A stretch of DNA of 64,000 bases, from positions 186,001 through 250,000 of the forward strand of contig NZ_FQWT01000001.1 of NCBI RefSeq assembly GCF_900129755.1, given 5' to 3'. The notes beneath the pieces are model-generated. The model was not told the DNA's origin, searched no databases, and saw only the letters and a program-made list of their open reading frames with translations. Shown here one piece after another: positions 17,871 to 26,755 of the stretch. Every line of letters begins with the position of its first letter. The stretch's first letter is position 1. The translations under genes and the position numbers were made by a program. The stretch comes from Chryseobacterium oranimense. GTDB lineage: Bacteria > Bacteroidota > Bacteroidia > Flavobacteriales > Weeksellaceae.

Positions 17871-18809
17871 TCATGAACGGAATTCCATAGGAGTAAAAGA
17901 AGTTTTTCTTTTGAAAAAGTTGGAAAAATGGGCAATCTCTTCAAAACCCAGCGCATAGGATATTTCGGAAACGTTCCATTTTGTCTGCTTTAAAAGAATC
18001 TTAGCTTCCTGGATCAGACGGTCTGCAATAAATTCAGTGGTTGTTTTTCCGGTACTTTCTTTTAGTTTTTTATTCAGATAATTTACATGAACGGCGAGCC
18101 GGTCCGCATAATCTTTTGCGGTTTTCAGTTCCAGTCTCTGATCTGAAGATTCGATTGGAAACTGTCTTTCCAGAAGCTCTATAAATAACGAAACTACTCG
18201 TAATGAAGCATCATTTGAAGCGGAAAGCTTGGCTGCAGGCTGCAGTTTCTGTCCATAATGAATCAGTTCCAGAACATAGTTACGGATCAAGTCATACTTA
18301 AAAATATAGTCGGACGCTATTTCATTTTTTATTTTTGTAAACAGAATTTCTATTTCGTCCGCCAGCTCATCATCAATTTCAAACACAGGGATATTGCCCG
18401 GCTGAAAAATCGGAAGGTCTTCCAGCGAAAACCTGGATTGTGCCTTAATGAAGAAATCTTCTGTAAATACACAGAAGCTTCCCGACTGATCAGGATCTTC
18501 AGGAACCCAATGATAAGGAACCTTTGGTGTAGCAAATAATAAAGCATTTTTCCTGATCGCAATGACTTTATCTGCATATTCTGCCCTGTTCTTTCCCCTG
18601 ATAAGGCTTATTTTATAGTATTTCCTCCTGTTATACGGCATTTCTGCAGTATTCTTCACTCTTTCAATGGTCTGCCGGATATCAAATACGTTAAAATGCC
18701 CGATATCTTTATGAAGTCCTTTCGGAAAAATACTTTCAAGATCTTTTCCCAGTTTGGCCGTCATCTCTTTATAAAAATCTTCAAGAGACGTATGAGTGAT
18801 TTTTTCCAT
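17871..18809 (-). CDS. AraC-family transcriptional regulator
   Basis: A 312-residue soluble regulator. An N-terminal cupin-like sensing domain (about 40-150) contains P-Y-N-R-R-K-Y-Y-K-I-S and F-C-V-F-T-E-D-F-F. The C-terminal AraC helix-turn-helix domain (about 210-310) contains K-D-Y-A-D-R-L-A-V-H-V-N-Y-L-N-K and I-S-Y-A-L-G-F-E-E-I-A-H-F-S-N-F-F-K-R. It is clearly paralogous to the protein at 35200-36114. It precedes an SDR gene in the same direction and probably regulates it. Confidence 0.88.
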   Translation of the reverse strand: MEKITHTSLEDFYKEMTAKLGKDLESIFPKGLHKDIGHFNVFDIRQTIERVKNTAEMPYNRRKYYKISLIRGKNRAEYADKVIAIRKNALLFATPKVPYHWVPEDPDQSGSFCVFTEDFFIKAQSRFSLEDLPIFQPGNIPVFEIDDELADEIEILFTKIKNEIASDYIFKYDLIRNYVLELIHYGQKLQPAAKLSASNDASLRVVSLFIELLERQFPIESSDQRLELKTAKDYADRLAVHVNYLNKKLKESTGKTTTEFIADRLIQEAKILLKQTKWNVSEISYALGFEEIAHFSNFFKRKTSFTPMEFRS

Positions 18810-18829
18810 AACTGACGATTTGTAAAATT

Positions 18830-18845
18830 CAAATATACAAAGTTA
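18830..18845 (-). promoter_or_regulatory. Two overlapping -7 type elements upstream of the AraC gene
   Basis: On the minus strand TAACTTTG (18838-18845) is directly followed by TATATTTG (18830-18837), both matching TAnnTTTG. Either could serve the AraC gene at 18809. Confidence 0.5.
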
Positions 18846-18954
18846 GCGGATTTGAACCCGGAAAAATATTTTTACATTTTTCCACATCATGTGACATACC
18901 TATAGATATTTTTCTTACCTTAGTTTTTAACTAACTCATTAAAAATTAAAACTT

Positions 18955-19116
18955 ATGAAAAATCAAAATTTAGCCAAAGGAAAAAAACTGAACAAAAAGC
19001 AATTAAGAAGCATTACAGGTGGATTAATGGACTGCATTGATCCTATGACCGGCGCCTGCAGCAAAATATCAATAGGCTGTGCACAGCTGCAATGCAGACC
19101 AGGAATAGAGCCTTAA
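18955..19116 (+). CDS. Orphan double-glycine-leader peptide (bacteriocin/RiPP-like precursor)
   Basis: A 53-residue ORF. Residues 1-23 form a basic leader ending in the double-glycine motif L-x4-L-x2-I-x-G-G (L12...L17, I20, G22-G23), the site cut by C39-peptidase exporters. The predicted core (24-53) has four cysteines at 27, 35, 42 and 47, plus several Pro and Gly. No modification enzyme or exporter is adjacent: its neighbours are an AraC gene and ychF, both on the other strand. It could be processed in trans by the C39 exporter at 41910-44120 (inference). It is followed by its own terminator, supporting a real transcript. Whether the cysteines form disulfides or are modified is unknown. 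Confidence 0.75.
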   Translation: MKNQNLAKGKKLNKKQLRSITGGLMDCIDPMTGACSKISIGCAQLQCRPGIEP

Positions 19117-19129
19117 TAAAATCAAAAAG

Positions 19130-19157
19130 AGCCATTCTCCATAAGGATGGCTTTTTT
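19130..19157 (+). terminator. Terminator of the orphan peptide gene
   Basis: Stem AGCCAT/ATGGCT followed by TTTTT on the plus strand, 13 bases after the stop codon. Confidence 0.75.
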
Positions 19158-19167
19158 AACGATAAAA

Positions 19168-19204
19168 AGAAAATGCTTCAGAGATTATCCCTGAAGCATT
19201 TTCT
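19168..19204. terminator. Bidirectional terminator, mainly for ychF
   Basis: Perfect 14-bp stem (19168-19181 with 19191-19204) around a nine-base loop. It is 26 bases after the ychF stop on the minus strand and also backs up the plus-strand terminator. Confidence 0.8.
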
Positions 19205-19229
19205 ATTACAAACTAACTTTAATATTTTC

Positions 19230-20321
19230 TTATACGTTGAATCTGAAGTGCATGATGTCGCCATCCTGAACAATATATTCTTTACCTTCTACAGAAAGCT
19301 TTCCAGCTTCTTTAACCTTCACTTCGGAACCGTAAGTGATATAATCGTTATACTTGATTACTTCTGCACGGATAAATCCTTTTTCAAAATCGGTGTGAAT
19401 TACCCCTGCAGCCTGCGGAGCGGTCCATCCCTGTCCGATTGTCCATGCTCTTACTTCTTTTACACCTGCTGTAAAATAGGTCTGAAGTTTCAATAAGTCG
19501 TAAGCTTTTCTGATCAGACGGTTTACTCCCGGCTCTTCAAGTCCCAATTCTTCAAGGAATATCTCTCTTTCTTCAAAAGTTTCCAACTCATTGATATCTG
19601 CTTCTATCTGTGCTGCCAGAACAACAATCTCTGCACCTTCATTTTTAGCCATTGCTTCGATCTTTTCTACCCATTCGTTACCGTTTTTAATAGAATTCTC
19701 GTCTACATTACAAACATATAATACAGGCTTTTTTGTTAAAAGCTGGATATCATCAATGATGGCCTGAGTCATATCGTTTACAGGAAATTCTCTTGCATTT
19801 TTACCGTCTTCAATAAATTTTTCCAGGCTTTGAAGGGTTTCGTAAACAAGAATATCGTCTTTTTTACCTGATTTAATAAATTTTTTAGCTTTTTCAACAG
19901 CTTTTCCAACCGTTTCAAGGTCTTTAAGCTGCAATTCGATGTCAATAATTTCCTTATCTCTCATCGGATCTACAGAACCTTCAACGTGGATGATATTTCC
20001 ATTGTCAAAGCATCTTAAAACGTGGATAATGGCTTCACATTCACGGATATTGGCAAGGAACTGATTTCCCAACCCTTCTCCTTTGCTGGCACCTTTCACA
20101 AGGCCAGCAATATCAACGATTTCCACTACAGCAGGCAATACTCTCTCCGGGTTCACTATTTTTTCAAGCTCAAATAATCTCTGATCCGGTACAGATACCG
20201 TTCCCAAGTTCGGTTCTATCGTACAGAAAGGATAGTTTGCGGACTGTGCTTTAGCATTGCTTAAGCAGTTAAAAAGAGTTGATTTACCTACATTCGGAAG
20301 GCCTACAATTCCACATTTCAT
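19230..20321 (-). CDS. ychF: Redox-regulated ATPase YchF (OLA1 family)
   Basis: A 363-residue Obg-family P-loop protein. The G1 loop is G-L-P-N-V-G-K-S-T (7-15), the switch region holds N-L-G-T-V, G3 is D-I-A-G-L, and the G4 position reads N-V-D-E in place of N-K-x-D, which is the YchF hallmark for ATP preference. A coiled-coil insert follows, then a C-terminal TGS domain. It binds ribosomes and takes part in stress and start-site control. Length is normal. It is single, with its own promoter and terminator. Confidence 0.96.
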   Translation of the reverse strand: MKCGIVGLPNVGKSTLFNCLSNAKAQSANYPFCTIEPNLGTVSVPDQRLFELEKIVNPERVLPAVVEIVDIAGLVKGASKGEGLGNQFLANIRECEAIIHVLRCFDNGNIIHVEGSVDPMRDKEIIDIELQLKDLETVGKAVEKAKKFIKSGKKDDILVYETLQSLEKFIEDGKNAREFPVNDMTQAIIDDIQLLTKKPVLYVCNVDENSIKNGNEWVEKIEAMAKNEGAEIVVLAAQIEADINELETFEEREIFLEELGLEEPGVNRLIRKAYDLLKLQTYFTAGVKEVRAWTIGQGWTAPQAAGVIHTDFEKGFIRAEVIKYNDYITYGSEVKVKEAGKLSVEGKEYIVQDGDIMHFRFNV

Positions 20322-20432
20322 ATTGTAAAATTCAAAGTTTAATATTCAATGATGCTATTCAGGTGACAGGTTCAAAGTCTGATGTTTAAAGTTTTTTCTT
20401 TATCAGCTTTGGACCCCTGAACTTTCAGCCTG

Positions 20433-20440
20433 CAAAGATA
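20433..20440 (-). promoter_or_regulatory. -7 promoter element of ychF
   Basis: TATCTTTG on the minus strand, 112 bases upstream of the start, implying a leader of about 100 bases. Confidence 0.55.
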
Positions 20441-20469
20441 GTGATTTTAAAAGGAGTTTCATAATAAAA

Positions 20470-20494
20470 AAATCTGCCGGTAATTGGCAGATTT
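20470..20494 (-). terminator. Terminator of the ferritin gene
   Basis: Stem AAATCTGCC/GGCAGATTT with a T-run on the minus strand, 31 bases after the ferritin stop. Confidence 0.85.
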
Positions 20495-20524
20495 TGAATA
20501 ATTTTTTGTTCACCCATTTGGTTT

Positions 20525-21076
20525 TTATGGGTTATCTCCGGTAGCTTCCTGTGCTAAAGGCACATCGTTGGGAGTTTCCTGTAGTGTTTTATCTAGAGTG
20601 AATAAAGATTCATCCGTAGCACGGTCACCACCTGCAATTTTCAGTTTATCGATCAGGTTGCTGGCCAGTGTTTCTTCTTCGATCTGTTCCTGTACGAACC
20701 ACTGCATAAAGTTCCAGGTAGCCCAGTCTTTTTCTTCCAGCGCCAGGTCTACAATTCTGTAAATGGCTGTAGTATTGTCAACTTCGTGTTTAAATACACC
20801 GTCAAAACATGCTGTTAAAGATTCAGGGTCTGCAGGAGGAGCCGGTATGGCATCTACTTTTGGTTTTCCTCCCCTGTTGAGCACGTATTCCATAAATTTA
20901 ATAGAATGATTTCTTTCTTCCTGAGCATGTCTGTAAAGGAAATTGGCAATTCCCTGATATCCTTTATCATCTGCCCAGATCCCGTACGATAAAAAAACAT
21001 GAGATGCATGAATTTCTTTGTTCATCTGATCGCTCAATGCTTTTTCAATGGTCGGGGAAAGTCTGTTGGTATTCAT
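20525..21076 (-). CDS. Ferritin
   Basis: A 183-residue four-helix-bundle ferritin of the non-haem FtnA type. Ferroxidase ligands are visible in the helix with H-A-Q-E-E-R-N-H-S-I-K (about 50-60), an N-terminal Glu near 17, and the later E-Q-I-E-E-E segment. It stores iron in a 24-mer shell and limits Fenton chemistry. It is slightly longer than typical (about 165-175), with an unstructured Pro/Asp-containing tail. Monocistronic, with its own terminator. The N-terminal N-R-L-S-P-T-I-E-K-A-L-S-D-Q-M-N-K-E-I-H matches the Bacteroidetes ferritin start. Confidence 0.94.
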   Translation of the reverse strand: MNTNRLSPTIEKALSDQMNKEIHASHVFLSYGIWADDKGYQGIANFLYRHAQEERNHSIKFMEYVLNRGGKPKVDAIPAPPADPESLTACFDGVFKHEVDNTTAIYRIVDLALEEKDWATWNFMQWFVQEQIEEETLASNLIDKLKIAGGDRATDESLFTLDKTLQETPNDVPLAQEATGDNP

Positions 21077-21222
21077 AATGATATATTTTTTGGTGATTAT
21101 GGAAATATTAATGCAAAAATGGTTCCGTCCGGAGTTTATTTTTAACCATTTACTTTAAATTCCATTTATATACAACTGATTTTCATTCGTTTGAGCTAAT
21201 AATTTATAGTTATTCTAAAATA

Positions 21223-21248
21223 AAAACCAGTCCTTCTGAACTGGTTTT
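21223..21248 (-). terminator. Terminator of the GHL10 gene
   Basis: Stem AAAACCAGT/ACTGGTTTT (9 bp) followed by a T-run on the minus strand, 22 bases after the stop. Confidence 0.82.
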
Positions 21249-21269
21249 CTTTATTTTCTTAAATTGTTT

Positions 21270-22886
21270 TTATTTAATTTTCCTTGCCATATAGTCGCTT
21301 TCATTTCCAAGTCTGTCTACTGCTTTTATGGCAACTGCATTCAGCTTTCTGCTGCCTTTAGATTTCGGGATATCTCTTGAAAGATTGTCTAATGTAAGAA
21401 TTTCCGTTTCCCAGACTCCGTCGTATTGGGTAAAAAGAATCCATTGGAAAACATTTCCTATATTTTTGGTACTCCAGCTGGCCTGTACAAAACTGCCATT
21501 ATCCGCTGTAAATAATGTTGGGGTTTGTAATGGAACAGCTTTTATCCAAGGTGTTTTGGGAACTAATGCTTTCTCGCTGTAAGGGCCGTTTTTCAGGGTT
21601 GGCAGCATGTTTGCGTTTTTCGTTAACCCTGCAATACTCCAGTGAATTTCTCCGGCATCATTCTTTAAAACCTGTCTGGAAATTTGAATCTGGTTTTTAA
21701 TTTCTGTTGGCCGGTCTGATACTTTAATCTCAACGGTATTGAGTCCCGGCCAGAGGTGGCGGTTCATTGTATTTTCAGATTTCCACCAGTTCAGCAATGC
21801 TTCAAAACCCTGACCCTGGGCATCTATCGGCCAGTAAAGCTGTGGAGAAAAATAATCCACCCAACCCTTATTCAGCCATAATTTTGCATCTGCATATAAT
21901 TCGTCGTATTGCGAGGATCCTACAATTCCTGCCGGGTATCCGGGTTTCCAGATCCCAAAAGGACTGATCCCAAATTTTACATAATCTTTCTCAGCATGGA
22001 TTTCTTTGTAAATTCTTTCTACAAATTTATTAACGTTATCTCTTCTCCAGTCTGCTCTGGATAATGTTCCTCCATTTTTCAGGTATTCGTTCCAGGTTGC
22101 ATTATCGGGAAAATCCGCTCCCCTGTTGTAAGTGGCATAAGGGTAAAAATAATCATCAAAATGAATGGCATCGATATCATATCTCTTCACAATATCTTTT
22201 ACAACATTGGAAACGTGGCCCTGCGTTTTAGGGTTAGCAGGATCGAACCAATACATTCCGTTCTTTAGCCTTACAACAATATCAGAAAGTTTATTAACCA
22301 TAGAAAGGCTGTTTACCGCTCCCCCATTGGTATGATGGGCACGGTAAGGGTTTAGCCATACATGAAGCTCCAGACCTCTTTTATGGGCTTCTTCAATCCA
22401 GAACTGAAGAGGATCATAGTTCGGGTATGGGGCGGTACCTGTCTGACCGGTCAGAAAATATGACCACGGTTCTATATTACTTGTGTAAAGGGCATCGGCA
22501 GAAGGTCTGATCTGGAAGATCGCCGCATTGAAGTTATTATCTTTCAGCATATCGAGCATGCTGATGGCTTCTGCTTTCTGCTGATCAACCGTTAAATTAT
22601 TTCTTGAAGGCCAGTTGATATTGGCTACACTTGCGATCCAGGCTCCGCGGAATTCTCTTTTAACTTCCGGAAGAACCGTTCTGAAGTTTTCATCCGCAGG
22701 TGGTACTGGTGTTACAGGTTTTACTGTGGTAACCGGATCTTTTGGTTTTACAGGATTATTGGGTTTGGAAGTATTTTTAGCCGGAGTTGTTTTTATAGTA
22801 TTGTTCTGTACGGAGCAACTGGTATATGATGCAAAAACGCCGGCCAGAACGGTAAGCTTTATAATATTCATTTTCATCGTCTGCAA
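21270..22886 (-). CDS. GHL10 (DUF187) family glycosylhydrolase, lipoprotein
   Basis: A 538-residue exported protein. The N-terminus is a signal with a candidate lipidation Cys near residue 24, then a Thr/Pro/Lys-rich linker (to about 65). The catalytic TIM-barrel starts at F-R-G-A-W-I-A-S-V and includes the family segments H-V-W-L-N-P-Y-R-A-H, D-A-I-H-F-D-D-Y-F-Y-P, F-G-I-S-P-F-G-I-W and Y-F-S-P-Q-L-Y-W. A fibronectin-like C-terminal part follows. GHL10 enzymes are thought to cleave uncross-linked peptidoglycan or glycan chains (as with YngK and DigH). The exact start (22886, 22877 or 22871) is uncertain. Confidence 0.88.
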   Translation of the reverse strand: MQTMKMNIIKLTVLAGVFASYTSCSVQNNTIKTTPAKNTSKPNNPVKPKDPVTTVKPVTPVPPADENFRTVLPEVKREFRGAWIASVANINWPSRNNLTVDQQKAEAISMLDMLKDNNFNAAIFQIRPSADALYTSNIEPWSYFLTGQTGTAPYPNYDPLQFWIEEAHKRGLELHVWLNPYRAHHTNGGAVNSLSMVNKLSDIVVRLKNGMYWFDPANPKTQGHVSNVVKDIVKRYDIDAIHFDDYFYPYATYNRGADFPDNATWNEYLKNGGTLSRADWRRDNVNKFVERIYKEIHAEKDYVKFGISPFGIWKPGYPAGIVGSSQYDELYADAKLWLNKGWVDYFSPQLYWPIDAQGQGFEALLNWWKSENTMNRHLWPGLNTVEIKVSDRPTEIKNQIQISRQVLKNDAGEIHWSIAGLTKNANMLPTLKNGPYSEKALVPKTPWIKAVPLQTPTLFTADNGSFVQASWSTKNIGNVFQWILFTQYDGVWETEILTLDNLSRDIPKSKGSRKLNAVAIKAVDRLGNESDYMARKIK

Positions 22887-22956
22887 ACTGCTTTAAATTT
22901 ATTTTTTCTAAGAGATTATTATGCCAAAATAAACATTTTAAGACATAGTCTAATAA

Positions 22957-22984
22957 AAAAGCCCCGAAAAATTCGAGGCTTTTC
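22957..22984 (-). terminator. Terminator of typA
   Basis: Hairpin AAAAGCC...GGCTTTT with inner CGAA/TTCG pairing; a T-run follows on the minus strand. It is 20 bases after the typA stop. Confidence 0.82.
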
Positions 22985-23003
22985 TATTATATATAAGAAT
23001 TTC

Positions 23004-24809
23004 TTATGCTTTCGCTGATCTTTCCACTCTTTTTCTTTCTTCTTCGGAAAGGAGTTTCTTTCTCATTCTGATGAAGTTTGGAGTTACTTCAATGGCTTCA
23101 TCACCCTGGATATATTCCATACATTCTTCCAGTGAGAATAAGATTTTAGGTGCAACACCTGTATCTTTGTCTTTTCCTGAAGCTCTCATGTTGTTCAGCT
23201 GTTTTGCTTCTACGATGTTTACCACCAGGTCTCCAGGTTTGTTTTGTTCACCAATGATCATCCCTGCATAGATTTCCTCACCCGGATCAACAAAGAATTT
23301 ACCTCTGTCCTGTAGTTTGGCAATAGAATATTCTGTAGCAGGACCTTGAGTTTTGCTGATCAATACCCCGTTGTTTCTTCCAGGAATTGCTCCTTTGAAA
23401 GGCTTATATTCTGTGAAACGGTGAGCCATAATAGCTTCACCTGCAGTAGCAGTTAACATCTGAGAACGTAGTCCGATCAAACCTCTTGAAGGAATTTCGA
23501 ATTCCATATGCTGCATTTCACCTTTAGTTTCCATGATGTGAAGATCACCTTTTCTCTGAGTAGCCAAATCGATAACTCTTGAAGCATATTCTTCAGGAAC
23601 GTCAACAACCAAAGATTCATAAGGCTCACATTTTTCACCGTCAATTTCTCTCAGGATAACCTGTGGCTGACCGATAGTCATTTCGTAACCTTCTCTTCTC
23701 ATTGTTTCGATCAAAACTGACAAGTGAAGAATACCTCTACCAAAAACAAGGAACGTGTTGGCATCATCAGTCTGCTGAACTCTTAACGCAAGGTTTTTCT
23801 CAAGTTCTTTTGTCAATCTTTCTTTAAGGTGGTTAGACGTTACATATTTACCGTCTTTTCCGAAGAAAGGTGAATTGTTGATGGAGAACGTCATGTTCAA
23901 TGTAGGCTCATCAATAGCAGTTCTTTCCAATGGCTCAGGATTTTCAAGATCTACAAATGAATCCCCGATCTGGAAGGAATCGAAACCAACAACAGCACAG
24001 ATATCTCCTGCCTGTACTTCAGTTACTTTTTTCTTTCCTAAACCTTCGAAAACATAAAGTTCCTTTACTTTTCCTTTTACCACTTTTCCGTCTGCCTGTG
24101 CAAGACCGATCCATTGAGATTCTTTAAGTTCACCTCTTGTTACTTTCCCGATTGCAATTCTTCCTAAGAATGAAGAATAATCAAGGGAAGTGATCTGCAT
24201 CTGAAGGTTACCTTCCGTTACTTTCGGTGCAGGAACATATTGTAAAATGCCATCTAATAATGGTAAAATATCTTCAGTTTGCTCTAATGAAGTGTTGAAC
24301 CAACCTTGTTTTGAAGATCCGTAGAATGTTGGGAAATCCAACTGCTCTTCAGTAGCTTCAAGGTTGAAGAATAAGTCGAATACCTGATCGTGAACTTCGT
24401 CCGGACGACAGTTAGGTTTATCTACTTTGTTGATCACCACTAAAGGTCTAAGTCCTAATTCCAATGCTTTCTGAAGTACGAATCTTGTCTGAGGCATAGG
24501 TCCTTCAAAGGCATCAACCAATAGAATTACCCCATCCGCCATTTTCAAAACTCTTTCTACCTCACCACCGAAATCGGCGTGACCAGGAGTATCGATTACA
24601 TTAATCTTAGTATCTTTATAGGTAACAGAAATATTTTTGGATAAGATCGTAATCCCTCTTTCTCTTTCAAGGTCATTGTTATCCATTATTAATTCTCCAC
24701 TTTCCTGATTTTCTCTGAAAATGTTTGTAGCATGAATAATCTTGTCAACCAAAGTCGTCTTCCCGTGGTCAACGTGTGCGATAATCGCAATATTTCTAAT
24801 GTTTTGCAT
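23004..24809 (-). CDS. typA: Translational GTPase TypA/BipA
   Basis: A 601-residue elongation-factor-like GTPase. It has G1 A-H-V-D-H-G-K-T-T (about 11-19), G2 R-G-I-T-I, G3 D-T-P-G-H, and G4 N-K-V-D. EF-G-like domains II, III and V follow, then the TypA-specific C-terminal domain with G-A-I-P-G-R-N-N-G-V-L-I. It binds the 70S ribosome and aids 50S assembly and stress or low-temperature growth. Length is normal. It has a strong promoter and its own terminator, so it is monocistronic. Confidence 0.96.
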   Translation of the reverse strand: MQNIRNIAIIAHVDHGKTTLVDKIIHATNIFRENQESGELIMDNNDLERERGITILSKNISVTYKDTKINVIDTPGHADFGGEVERVLKMADGVILLVDAFEGPMPQTRFVLQKALELGLRPLVVINKVDKPNCRPDEVHDQVFDLFFNLEATEEQLDFPTFYGSSKQGWFNTSLEQTEDILPLLDGILQYVPAPKVTEGNLQMQITSLDYSSFLGRIAIGKVTRGELKESQWIGLAQADGKVVKGKVKELYVFEGLGKKKVTEVQAGDICAVVGFDSFQIGDSFVDLENPEPLERTAIDEPTLNMTFSINNSPFFGKDGKYVTSNHLKERLTKELEKNLALRVQQTDDANTFLVFGRGILHLSVLIETMRREGYEMTIGQPQVILREIDGEKCEPYESLVVDVPEEYASRVIDLATQRKGDLHIMETKGEMQHMEFEIPSRGLIGLRSQMLTATAGEAIMAHRFTEYKPFKGAIPGRNNGVLISKTQGPATEYSIAKLQDRGKFFVDPGEEIYAGMIIGEQNKPGDLVVNIVEAKQLNNMRASGKDKDTGVAPKILFSLEECMEYIQGDEAIEVTPNFIRMRKKLLSEEERKRVERSAKA

Positions 24810-24827
24810 GAATGATTTTTACGGGTG

Positions 24828-24860
24828 CAAAAATAGTGTTTTTTAATGAATAATGAGCAA
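24828..24860 (-). promoter_or_regulatory. Promoter of typA
   Basis: On the minus strand TTG (24858-24860), a 22-base spacer, then TATTTTTG (24828-24835), 18 bases before the typA start. It fits the Bacteroidetes promoter in both sequence and spacing. Confidence 0.65.
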
Positions 24861-24961
24861 GAATATGGATTAATTAACAAATTCATAATGAGAAATTTAT
24901 GCAAAATCTTTTAAAAACTCGGATAAAATAATATACGTCAAGTTCTGGCGCTGACCGCATT

Positions 24962-24993
24962 TATCTTTGCTCCAGTAGTTTTCCTGCAGGAAA
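24962..24993 (+). promoter_or_regulatory. Promoter element and leader palindrome of the beta-helix gene
   Basis: TATCTTTG (24962-24969) matches TAnnTTTG. Eleven bases later the predicted leader contains the perfect 14-base palindrome TTTCCTGCAGGAAA (24980-24993), which could be a protein-binding site or a small 5'-end hairpin. The start codon is at 25024. Confidence 0.55.
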
Positions 24994-25023
24994 CAAATAT
25001 AATAACATAAAAAACGAAAAAAA

Positions 25024-26631
25024 ATGGCAACAATTGAATTAAATGATCCATTTACAGGTGAATGGACCTGTTTTTTAGAAACAGAACATGCCTATGATGA
25101 AACAACAGATATTGATGATAATATGTGTGATGATATCATCTATAAGAAAATCAACAATAAATATTACAGAAGAATACTAGTTGATGACACGGTAAATGTA
25201 AAGTGGTTTGGAGCTAAGGGCGATGGTGAAACAGATGACACGCAAGCGATAAAAAACGCTATCCGTTCTTCCCATTCGGTAAGATTAGACCCTGGTCAAT
25301 ATATCATCAATTCTACTATTGAAATTCCGATGGAATTTTCAGGACTTAGCATTTCAGGCAGCGGCAGTGATATATGGGATAAAAACAGTACTATTCTTAC
25401 AACAAAAAACTCAAATACGCTTTTTAGAGGTGCAGAAGGACTAAATACTTTCAAAATTTCAAATCTTATTTTTAACGGAAAACATGATGATCATGCTATC
25501 ACATCAGGAACTATTGCCATGGATTTTACAGAAGGCGGCGGATTGATTCTGGACAGAGTAGCGGTAAAAAACTTCTCTGAATATGGTTTATATTCCAAAA
25601 GAGGTCTGTTAAGAATAGAAAACTGTTATTTTCGGGATAATAAAGTTGGTGCTCAAATCTATTCGGACAGCAGTATCTCAAATTCTGAATTCGCTGCAGG
25701 AGATATTCCTTTAAGACTGGTTGCCGGAGGAAACAGATTAGTCAATGTTTGGTGTAATTCAGGAAAGATCTCATGTCTGGATATCGAGCCTCTGGATACT
25801 AATACAGGTCATCAAAACACGTCTATCACTAATTTATATATTGGTGAAGTGGATAGTCCAACCGAAGCGTATGCTATTCGGATCAGAGGTAATGATATTA
25901 AAAGAGTACAGCAGGTTCAGATCAGCAATTCATTCTTCGTTCATGCTGCCGGTAACTCAATAAACGGACTCGTGTATGCAGACAAAGCTGACGAAATTAT
26001 TCTGAATGGTATTAATGTTTTAGGTAGGGGGCTGTATTCAACGGCAAGTGATTATACCAGTCATTTTATTAAAGGAATTAATTCCAATAGAATTACAATT
26101 TCCTCAAGTGTCATTAATGGTATCAATAAAAATGCTATATATCAAGGAAGTAATTGCTATGATTGGGAAATATTTAATAACGTCTTCAATAACTGTGGTG
26201 ATCATATTGCCGTTAATGATGAGGGAGCAAATATTTACGTAGCTGAAACACTGGGTAGAACCTCCGTGATCGGCAACAAGTTTTTAGTAGCAAGCGGAAG
26301 TTCCGTTCCATATGCTGCCTATGTTTCCAGTATTGACAGTTTGAACTGGGACAGCAATTTCATTTCTTATCCTAACGCTATCATTGTAAAAGACCCAACT
26401 TATACCGGTTCGTCTGAAAACAATTTTTCCGGTTCTTTTTACAGAAATGGAAATGACTTTAAAACAATAAACAAAGCAGCTCTGACAGCCAGTTATTTCG
26501 ATCATGGATTTGTACGTCCGAACAAAAACTTAAAACATGCACAATTCTTTTACGATAATAATCTCAAAAAACCAATTTGGTATGACGGTCTGGATTCGAC
26601 GTGGAAAGATAGCACAGGAACAGTAGTATAA
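25024..26631 (+). CDS. Pectate-lyase-superfamily beta-helix protein (tailspike-like), no signal peptide
   Basis: A 535-residue protein. After an acidic N-terminal 60 residues comes V-K-W-F-G-A-K-G-D-G-E-T-D-D-T-Q-A-I (about 59-76), the entry signature of pectate-lyase-3/GH28-type right-handed beta-helices. Repeated turns of N, G and hydrophobic residues follow to about 480. The C-terminus (K-K-P-I-W-Y-D-G, then W-K-D-S-T-G-T-V-V) resembles tails seen on phage tailspike or appendage proteins. No signal peptide or T9SS C-terminal domain is evident, so it is not exported by the usual routes. No phage genes flank it. It is a single-gene unit with its own promoter and terminator. Function unknown; a glycan-binding or cleaving spike is a reasonable guess. 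Confidence 0.75.
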   Translation: MATIELNDPFTGEWTCFLETEHAYDETTDIDDNMCDDIIYKKINNKYYRRILVDDTVNVKWFGAKGDGETDDTQAIKNAIRSSHSVRLDPGQYIINSTIEIPMEFSGLSISGSGSDIWDKNSTILTTKNSNTLFRGAEGLNTFKISNLIFNGKHDDHAITSGTIAMDFTEGGGLILDRVAVKNFSEYGLYSKRGLLRIENCYFRDNKVGAQIYSDSSISNSEFAAGDIPLRLVAGGNRLVNVWCNSGKISCLDIEPLDTNTGHQNTSITNLYIGEVDSPTEAYAIRIRGNDIKRVQQVQISNSFFVHAAGNSINGLVYADKADEIILNGINVLGRGLYSTASDYTSHFIKGINSNRITISSSVINGINKNAIYQGSNCYDWEIFNNVFNNCGDHIAVNDEGANIYVAETLGRTSVIGNKFLVASGSSVPYAAYVSSIDSLNWDSNFISYPNAIIVKDPTYTGSSENNFSGSFYRNGNDFKTINKAALTASYFDHGFVRPNKNLKHAQFFYDNNLKKPIWYDGLDSTWKDSTGTVV

Positions 26632-26667
26632 ATAAAAATATCCCGGAGTTTATAATCTCATTATATA

Positions 26668-26698
26668 AAAGAGCTGCTTTTCTGGAAAGCAGTTCTTT
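26668..26698 (+). terminator. Terminator of the beta-helix gene
   Basis: Imperfect stem AAAGAGCTGCTTT / AAAGCAGTTCTTT (one mismatch) followed by T-rich sequence, 37 bases after the stop. Confidence 0.72.
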
Positions 26699-26755
26699 AT
26701 TTTCTTATTTAACATTTTTTAGCCTTACATCAACAGGAATTTTAGTGTTTTTGCT

